A DNA stretch of 17,551 nt. Origin: Nitrospirota bacterium. GTDB lineage: Bacteria > Nitrospirota > Thermodesulfovibrionia > Thermodesulfovibrionales > Dissulfurispiraceae. Below, one piece after another: positions 13,564 to 17,551 of this stretch. The notes under the pieces are model-generated. The model was not told where the DNA came from and ran no database searches. It worked only from the letters and a program-made list of their open reading frames with translations. The stretch spans positions 1 to 17,551 of the forward strand of contig JACREW010000290.1 in assembly GCA_016212685.1 (NCBI GenBank), in the 5' to 3' direction. Position 1 is the first letter of the stretch, and each line of letters starts with the position of its first letter. Made by a program: the position numbers and the translations under genes.

Positions 13564-13761
13564 ATGAAGCACGAAGACAGAAGAAAAGAAGCAGGTAAAA
13601 TGCTCATGGATGTTACCAAGTATTTGCTCACTGTCGGACTTATCGGCGGAGTATTGACTGAAAAGTTTTCCATTAAAACCGGGTTTGCTCTTTTTATCAT
13701 TGCTATTATTGTTTTTATAATAGGGTTTTATGCAATTCCAAAAAAAAAGGAGGAGAAATAA
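13564..13761 (+). CDS. Small membrane protein, 65 aa (resembles DUF6722 type)
   Basis: A basic and acidic head (MKHEDRRKEAGKMLMDVTKY) is followed by a hydrophobic stretch at about residues 20-34 (YLLTVGLIGGVLTEKF), a second at about 40-58 (GFALFIIAIIVFIIGFYA), and a lysine-rich end (PKKKEEK). Two short membrane spans in a hairpin are likely. The layout and the K.L.D..KY....V.GG.L pattern remind me of small DUF6722 proteins, which have no known function; this is from memory and not a firm match. It runs opposite to hlyB and hlyD, is divergent from hlyD by 38 nt, and its stop TAA directly abuts the ATG of the next small gene. It lacks a Shine-Dalgarno sequence at its own start. Confidence 0.8.
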   Translation: MKHEDRRKEAGKMLMDVTKYLLTVGLIGGVLTEKFSIKTGFALFIIAIIVFIIGFYAIPKKKEEK

Positions 13762-13863
13762 ATGTCGGAAGGATTGTATGTAATTCTTGCAGGAATATTG
13801 GTTATTGCTCTTATTGTTTTTATCATTTCCTACCGGGAAGACCATCCTAAAAAGTCTAAATAA
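13762..13863 (+). CDS. Tiny single-span membrane protein, 33 aa
   Basis: The product starts MSEGLYVILAGILVIALIV, with one hydrophobic helix at about residues 5-23, then a charged tail SYREDHPKKSK. The ATG follows the stop codon of the 65-aa gene with no gap and has a perfect AGGAGG 8 nt upstream (13748-13753), a strong translation signal. This makes a real gene likely despite the length. Both products are tiny membrane proteins and are probably co-expressed. Function unknown; a stress-related small protein or a component of a two-gene membrane unit are possibilities without direct support. Confidence 0.75.
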   Translation: MSEGLYVILAGILVIALIVFIISYREDHPKKSK

Positions 13864-13880
13864 TCTCGAGGCGAGACATT

Positions 13881-13971
13881 GTATTGGAGCGGCTTCGGCG
13901 GCCCAAGCGTAGCAATGGACAGCGGAGCGGGCCGGCGCCTCGGAGAGAGGCTGGATGCCTTTTGAGAATGA
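13881..13971. repeat. 91-bp dispersed repeat, copy B (between the small genes and hlyB)
   Basis: Direct repeat of 12155-12245 without gaps. The hairpin region differs in sequence, but pairing is kept (GAGAGGC, TGGAT, GCCTTTT with two G-T pairs). It lies 17 nt after the 33-aa gene and 27 nt from the heptamer array at the hlyB 3' end. Confidence 0.92.
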
Positions 13972-13998
13972 GCGGAAATACTGTGTCTTGCCTCGCAT

Positions 13999-14026
13999 TG
14001 CCGTTTGCCTTTAGCCGTTAGCCTGT
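13999..14026. repeat. Heptamer array over the hlyB 3' end (4 units, TGCCGTT class)
   Basis: Units TGCCGTT, TGCCTTT, AGCCGTT, AGCCTGT. It encodes the final residues of HlyB (QANG) and supplies the TAA stop, then continues beyond the gene. Confidence 0.87.
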
Positions 14027-16197
14027 TTGTTATACATATACTGATACAACCCATTCTTATCCATCAATTCCTCATGGCTGCCCGATTCTATCAACTCCCC
14101 TTTGTCTATCACCATTATCTTATCCGCATTCCTCAACGTAGAAAGCCTGTGGGCTATGATGATCACTGTCCTGCCGTGACACATCTTTTTCATGTTCCTC
14201 TGTATAATGCTCTCCGATTCGTAATCCAGCGCGGATGTCGCCTCGTCGAATATCAGAAGCCTCGGACTCATGAGAAGCGCCCTCGCTATCGCTACTCTCT
14301 GCCTCTGCCCTCCTGAGAGCGCTGCGCCTTTCTCCCCGACCATGGTGTCGTATCCTTCGGGTAGTTCGAGTATAAAGTCATGCGCCCCTGCCAATTGCGC
14401 TACCCTGATAATATCCGCCATCGAAGCGGACGGATAATGTATCGCTATATTGTCCCTCACGCTTCCGTTGAAAAGAAAATTCTCCTGAAGCACGACCCCT
14501 ATCTGCCTTCTGAGCCACGCTGGATCCGCGAGCGATATGTCTATGCCGTCTATGAGTATTCTTCCGGATTCGGGAATGTAAAGCCTTTGGATAAGCTTTG
14601 CAACCGTGCTTTTTCCCGAACCGCTTCTTCCCATGATGCCTACGGTCATGCCCGGCTCTATATCGAAGGACATATTCCTCAATATCTCCGAACCGTCCAC
14701 CCTGTACCTGAAACGCACGCCTTCGAGCCGCACGTTTCCTTTTATCGCGGGGAGTCTTGCCTTCGTAGGATTCATAGCAGGCTCCGGTTTTGTGTTGAAT
14801 ATATCTCCGAGCCTCTTTATCGAAAGCCCTGTCTGCTGAAATTCCTGCCACATCTGCACAAGCCTGAGCACCGGCTCTATCACCCTTGCCGAAAGCATCT
14901 GAAAGGCTATCAATTGGCCTACGCTTAAACTACCGTCTATCACTAAATGCGCTCCTACCCATAAAATGACTAAATAAGACGCCCTGTTTATGAATTGTCC
15001 TAATGCCCCGGCAATCCCGGACAACTGATACGTCTTAAAGCTCGATCTGATGTAGCCCGACAAAAGCCCTTCCCATTTCTTCTGCAACTCGGGTTCGAGC
15101 GCAAAAGATTTTACGGTCTGCATTCCTGTAACAGCCTCCACAAGATATGATTGTGCATCCGCTCCCCTGTTGAATCTCTCATCGAGCCTGTGCCTGAGCA
15201 TGGGCGTTACAAGGGCGGAAAGTCCCGCGAAAAAGGGCAGCGCGGCCAGTGCGACGAGAGTCAGTGTCGCGCTGTAAAAGAACATTACCGCTATGAATAT
15301 GACCATGAACATTACATCGAGCACGGATGTAAGCGGCGCTCCCGTAAGGAAGTGTCTTATGTTCTCAAGTTCCCTTACCCTCGCTACCGTATCTCCTACC
15401 CTTCGCACCTCGAAATATCTGAGGGGCAGCGCTAACAGGTGCTTGAACAGCTTCGTGCCGAGCGTAACGTCTATCTTACTTGTAGTGTGGGTAAAGACGT
15501 ATGTCCTCGTTATGCTCAAGACCGCCTCGAATAAGGCTATTGCCAATAATCCAATTGCAAGCACGTCGAGCGTGGTCAATCCCCTGTGCACAAGGACTTT
15601 GTCGATTATCACCTGCGTGAATATAGGCGTAACGAGTCCGAATATCTGAAGCACTAACGAAGCTATCAATACTTCCGATAGGGGTTTTCTATACTTCCAT
15701 ATTGCGGGGATGAACCACTTTAGGCCGAAAAACTCCTCGGATTTCAGAAAGCTCAGGCCGCGATGAGATAAAAGAATAATGCGCCCATGCCATTGCGCTG
15801 TAAAATCTTCCCTCTTCAAAATTTTGGGTTTGTTCTCTGCAGGATGGAGCATTAAGAGCTGCTCGCCTTCTATCTTTGCGATAATTACAAATTCCCTATT
15901 GCCTATAGCCTCTTGCCCATTGCCTGTTGTTACTTCAGCGATAAAAGGCACAGGCAGTTTTTGGAGCCTTTCGTATTCCACACTCGCGGCCTTTGCTTTA
16001 AACCCGAGTTCCCGCGCCGCACGCACAATATCCGTTTCATTCATGCCGTCATTTCCAACGGCAAAGGTGTGCTTTATTTGCTCCGGCTCCGCAGCCGTGC
16101 CGTGATACTTGGCGATCATCACAAGGCAAGCCAAGCCCGTGTCGAGCTTCGGCTTCCGGTCATCAGCGTTTATATCTTCTTCTGTTGTTTTATTCAT
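14011..16197 (-). CDS. HlyB-type type I secretion ABC transporter with inactive C39-like domain
   Basis: Inner-membrane ATPase that exports RTX proteins through a HlyD/TolC-type channel. The N-terminal C39-like domain (about 10-130) has LDTGLACLVMIAKYHG, where a C39 peptidase would have Cys at the Thr position, so it is a non-cleaving chaperone-like domain as in E. coli HlyB. The membrane domain includes WFIPAIWKYRK, VDKVLVHRG-type VIIDKVLVHRG and YFEVRRVGDTVARVREL. The ATPase domain has Walker A GRSGSGKST (about 523-531), signature LSGGQRQRVAIARAL, Walker B LLIFDEATSALD and the H-loop IIAHRLST. Similarity to HlyB is strong throughout. Start M at 16197 is preferred; an earlier ATG at 16221 would add eight residues encoded by a heptamer array. 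TTGNGQEAIGNREF in the C39-like domain is a heptamer insertion. There is no clear ribosome-binding site. Confidence 0.95.
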   Translation of the reverse strand: MNKTTEEDINADDRKPKLDTGLACLVMIAKYHGTAAEPEQIKHTFAVGNDGMNETDIVRAARELGFKAKAASVEYERLQKLPVPFIAEVTTGNGQEAIGNREFVIIAKIEGEQLLMLHPAENKPKILKREDFTAQWHGRIILLSHRGLSFLKSEEFFGLKWFIPAIWKYRKPLSEVLIASLVLQIFGLVTPIFTQVIIDKVLVHRGLTTLDVLAIGLLAIALFEAVLSITRTYVFTHTTSKIDVTLGTKLFKHLLALPLRYFEVRRVGDTVARVRELENIRHFLTGAPLTSVLDVMFMVIFIAVMFFYSATLTLVALAALPFFAGLSALVTPMLRHRLDERFNRGADAQSYLVEAVTGMQTVKSFALEPELQKKWEGLLSGYIRSSFKTYQLSGIAGALGQFINRASYLVILWVGAHLVIDGSLSVGQLIAFQMLSARVIEPVLRLVQMWQEFQQTGLSIKRLGDIFNTKPEPAMNPTKARLPAIKGNVRLEGVRFRYRVDGSEILRNMSFDIEPGMTVGIMGRSGSGKSTVAKLIQRLYIPESGRILIDGIDISLADPAWLRRQIGVVLQENFLFNGSVRDNIAIHYPSASMADIIRVAQLAGAHDFILELPEGYDTMVGEKGAALSGGQRQRVAIARALLMSPRLLIFDEATSALDYESESIIQRNMKKMCHGRTVIIIAHRLSTLRNADKIMVIDKGELIESGSHEELMDKNGLYQYMYNKQANG
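15893..15927. repeat. Heptamer array inside hlyB (5 units, TGCCTAT class)
   Basis: Units TCCCTAT, TGCCTAT, AGCCTCT, TGCCCAT, TGCCTGT. It is read in frame as TGNGQEAIGNRE within the C39-like domain. Confidence 0.88.
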
Positions 16198-16208
16198 AAT
16201 CGATGGTA

Positions 16209-16238
16209 GGCAATAGGCCATAGGCTATGGGCTATAGG
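16209..16238. repeat. Heptamer array directly before hlyB (4 units, GGCAATA class)
   Basis: Units GGCAATA, GGCCATA, GGCTATG, GGCTATA, then GG. It faces the 16280-16307 array in opposite orientation with 41 bp between them, so a loose cruciform or RNA hairpin between the toxin gene and hlyB is possible. Confidence 0.88.
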
Positions 16239-16279
16239 AAAAAATTAAAACCCGTATTTTCTCTCTTGTTCTTTGCTTT

Positions 16280-16307
16280 TACCTATTGCCTATTGCCCAT
16301 TGCCTAT
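16280..16307. repeat. Heptamer array over the toxin gene 3' end (4 units, TGCCTAT class)
   Basis: Units TACCTAT, TGCCTAT, TGCCCAT, TGCCTAT. It encodes the last toxin residues (IGNGQ) and supplies the TAG stop. Confidence 0.88.
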
Positions 16308-16691
16308 CACATATTCTCTCAGCGTTATTATCTTTATCCCTTTATACTCTTTTAGTTTCAGCATCTCTTTATCGCCCGTCACAATAACATCGGCATCCCC
16401 GCTCAAAGCGCATTCAAGGATGCGGTTATCAGGAGCATCCCTCAGAATATTTATTTTTTCAGCCGGATAAACCATCTCGGAAAGGTCGGCAAGATTAACA
16501 GCCACACGGGCTAACTCATCTATATCACGGCTGAACTTAGTGGCAAGAACCGACAATAACTCGTTTATGATTTCACGCGAGATTATTAATGTGTCAGTGC
16601 CCTCAAGTATCTTAAGGACGGCGGCTTCGGCCTGACTGCCCGGTATTACAAGGGCAGAGATAAATATATTCGTATCAAATACAACTCTCAC
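16290..16691 (-). CDS. PIN-domain toxin (VapC-like putative ribonuclease)
   Basis: A 133-residue PIN protein, probably a metal-dependent ribonuclease. The four acidic active-site positions are visible: D6 in VVFDTN, E44 in REIINELL, D88 in DAPDNRILE and D107 in VIVTGDKEM. The layout fits the PIN-family toxin group that includes DAPDN and ADVIVTGDK. It starts with GTG, overlapping the antitoxin stop as GTGA, so the two are translationally coupled. The C-terminus VIGNGQ and the stop codon are formed by a heptamer array. It forms a toxin-antitoxin pair with the upstream ribbon-helix-helix gene and sits, unusually, between the secreted RTX gene and its transporter genes. Confidence 0.9.
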   Translation of the reverse strand: MRVVFDTNIFISALVIPGSQAEAAVLKILEGTDTLIISREIINELLSVLATKFSRDIDELARVAVNLADLSEMVYPAEKINILRDAPDNRILECALSGDADVIVTGDKEMLKLKEYKGIKIITLREYVIGNGQ

Positions 16692-16924
16692 TTTTTAAGG
16701 TATCTCTGGAGGTCCTTCTCAGTAAGAATCCCTTTTTCCTTTGCCTTTTTGCTCCAGTAGCCATGCATTTGAACGAATTCGCTTCTCAGCCTTGTCTTTT
16801 TAACAAGCCTCAGCGCATCCTGAACGACCGCGCTCAATGTCTTGCCTTCCTCTGATGCCATGTTCTCGGCGTCCCTTGCGAGTTCAGGAGGAAGGGATAT
16901 TGTCTTCTTCACTGCCGTTGCCAT
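16688..16924 (-). CDS. Ribbon-helix-helix antitoxin (CopG-like)
   Basis: A 78-residue protein with an N-terminal ribbon-helix-helix domain: KKTISLPPELARDAENMA is the beta strand and first helix, and KTLSAVVQDALRLVKK the second helix. The charged C-terminal part (SEFVQMHGYWSKKAKEKG to LQRYLKK) would bind and inhibit the PIN toxin. The start ATG at 16924 is chosen because AAGGAGAG lies in front of it; a TTG at 16942 would add six residues but overlaps that ribosome-binding site. It probably represses its own promoter, where an inverted GGTAT/ATACC sequence covers the -10 box. Confidence 0.85.
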   Translation of the reverse strand: MATAVKKTISLPPELARDAENMASEEGKTLSAVVQDALRLVKKTRLRSEFVQMHGYWSKKAKEKGILTEKDLQRYLKK

Positions 16925-16944
16925 AATAATACTCTCCTTCAATT

Positions 16945-16985
16945 GGTATGAAAAAATACTACCATGATCAGGTGTATAAATTCAA
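16945..16985 (-). promoter_or_regulatory. Promoter and likely operator of the toxin-antitoxin pair
   Basis: On the minus strand, TTGAAT (16980-16985) and TAGTAT (16956-16961) are separated by 18 bp, with an upstream TGG like an extended -10. An imperfect inverted repeat, GGTAT ... ATACTACC (16945-16963), covers the -10 and is a plausible site for the ribbon-helix-helix protein. The same promoter could also serve hlyB, which follows the toxin gene on the same strand. Confidence 0.6.
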
Positions 16986-17019
16986 CCACCACTCATCTTC
17001 AATTCCCCTCTTTTTTAGT

Positions 17020-17052
17020 AATCCCCCCTCACCCCCCTTTAATAAAGGGGGG
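17020..17052. repeat. Partial copy of the C/G-rich palindromic element
   Basis: AAT, six C, TCA, six C, TTT, AAT, AAA, six G. The inner 9-bp stem is perfect, while the outer right arm expected from the bioF copy is missing. It lies in the gap after the RTX gene. No T-run follows on either strand, so it is not a good intrinsic terminator. Confidence 0.85.
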
Positions 17053-17065
17053 AAAGTTGGTGTTT

Positions 17066-17107
17066 CGCCATTTGCCTTTAGCCATTAACCCTTTGCCCTT
17101 TGCCTAT
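17066..17107. repeat. Heptamer array just after the RTX gene (6 units, TGCCTTT class)
   Basis: Units CGCCATT, TGCCTTT, AGCCATT, AACCCTT, TGCCCTT, TGCCTAT. The longest clear array in the window. It ends 2 nt from the RTX stop codon. Confidence 0.9.
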
Positions 17108-17109
17108 CT

Positions 17110-17551
17110 TTATTGCTTCTCCCAATATTGAGCTAATACCGTTTGCACCTCCTGCGGCTTTTGCTGTATCGCGTCGCTCCAACTCATGCCGTTGTCCGAG
17201 CCGAATGTGGCCATTGCCTGTATAAGCTGTTCGACCTTTCTGTCATCGAGATGCTTTCCATTGGATGTCCTGAATTCATCTAGAAGATATTCCTTATCGT
17301 CTCTTCTATCCCGCCTGCTCCTGTTGCTTTCGTCCCTCCAGTTCCAATCTTCTATGGTAATGCTGTCCGTGCCTCCGTTGATCATTACTTCAAGGTTATC
17401 GCCTGAGCGTGAGAAGATGAGGTCGAGAGGGTTTACATCGAATTTCACTATGTCGTTGTCAGCGTCCCATCCGCATTCATCCCTGTCCCTATCGCCTGCC
17501 TTTACGGTATCATGCCCATCTCCGGAATTGAATATGATGGTGTCCTTTCCT
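17110..17551 (-). CDS. RTX (haemolysin-type calcium-binding) secreted protein, C-terminal part (cut by window edge)
   Basis: 146 residues of an ORF open to the right edge; a GTG at 17448 is an internal codon, since the frame continues upstream with family-typical sequence. It begins GKDTIIFNSGDGHDTVKAGD, the end of an RTX/calcium-binding block, followed by DADNDIVKFDVNPLDLIFSRSGDNLEVMI, TDSITIEDW and EEFR-like DEFRTSNGKHL, which match the haemolysin-type calcium-binding related domain. The ending (DRKVEQLIQAMATFG, then MSWSDAIQQKPQEVQTVLAQYW) is the common C-terminus of large RTX proteins and should hold the uncleaved type I secretion signal. Two stretches, RDRDECGW and RDESNRSRRDRRDDKEY, are more charged than usual and may contain decayed heptamer insertions. 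It is the likely cargo of the HlyB/HlyD pair in this window. Confidence 0.9.
   Translation of the reverse strand, partial: GKDTIIFNSGDGHDTVKAGDRDRDECGWDADNDIVKFDVNPLDLIFSRSGDNLEVMINGGTDSITIEDWNWRDESNRSRRDRRDDKEYLLDEFRTSNGKHLDDRKVEQLIQAMATFGSDNGMSWSDAIQQKPQEVQTVLAQYWEKQ

Noticed and set aside
13864..13876. Small hairpin TCTCG/CGAGA after the 33-aa gene as terminator
   Set aside because: It has only five base pairs and no T-run, too weak to call.
13522..14054. Minus-strand ORFs across the small genes and repeat copy B
   Set aside because: They arise from the 91-bp repeat being open in this frame and from the antisense of the two small membrane genes. There is no start signal and no domain.
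16198..16221. Earlier hlyB start adding MAYCLPSI
   Set aside because: Those codons lie in a heptamer array and have no ribosome-binding site. The family-like sequence begins after the ATG at 16197, although the choice is not certain.
17020..17052. Rho-independent terminator for the RTX gene
   Set aside because: The stem is strong, but no run of T follows it on either strand. It is better explained as a truncated copy of the palindromic element in bioF.
17110..17448. Separate 112-aa gene starting at GTG 17448
   Set aside because: The frame stays open to the window edge with RTX-like sequence upstream of the GTG, so this is the end of a larger protein.

Overview
The window looks like a chromosomal segment of a Gram-negative bacterium. 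It carries a conserved division and cell-wall (dcw) cluster, a biotin gene, and an accessory type I secretion locus. MurE has the DNPR motif typical of meso-diaminopimelate-adding enzymes, and the secretion genes are of the HlyB/HlyD/RTX kind, so an outer membrane is expected. Gene order together with the many GGGGGG-type palindromes and short repeats would fit a Nitrospirota (Thermodesulfovibrio-like) or Desulfobacterota-like lineage. That is only a guess, since no marker here settles the phylum.

Positions 1-10757, all minus strand, read from right to left: mraZ, a 70-residue unknown gene, rsmH, ftsL, two very small ORFs, ftsI, murE, murF, mraY, an S11-family D-Ala-D-Ala carboxypeptidase, murD and the first 60 codons of ftsW. 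Genes overlap or nearly touch (ATGA, 7-nt and 11-nt overlaps), which implies one operon. A strong promoter (TTGACA, 18 bp, TATCAT) is followed by three GTGG boxes at exact 10-bp spacing just before mraZ. This is the classic form of an MraZ autoregulatory operator, and the nearest box overlaps the ribosome-binding site. The operon makes the cytoplasmic peptidoglycan precursors (MurD, E, F), the lipid I step (MraY) and the septal synthesis machinery (FtsL, FtsI, FtsW).

Positions 10850-12123, plus strand: bioF, divergent from mraZ, carrying a perfect 45-nt palindrome in frame inside the gene.

Positions 12131-17551: the secretion locus. From right to left on the minus strand it has the C-terminal end of a large RTX calcium-binding protein (the secretion substrate), a ribbon-helix-helix/PIN toxin-antitoxin pair, a HlyB-type ABC transporter with a dead C39-like domain, and a HlyD-type adaptor. 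The normal C-terminus of HlyD is replaced by a 91-bp dispersed repeat. A second copy of the repeat lies between hlyB and two tiny plus-strand membrane-protein genes, so hlyD and the small genes sit between direct repeats.

The most unusual feature is repeats at a scale below normal gene annotation. About twenty short arrays of degenerate 7-bp units (mostly 28 or 35 nt, i.e. four or five units) are scattered over the window. They lie in frame inside murD (four), murE, murF, bioF, hlyD and hlyB, directly after the start codon of the carboxypeptidase gene, and at or over the 3' ends of at least five genes, where they often provide the last codons and the stop. They resemble in form the heptanucleotide STRR repeats known from filamentous cyanobacteria. 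No CRISPR array, tRNA, rRNA or transposase gene was seen.
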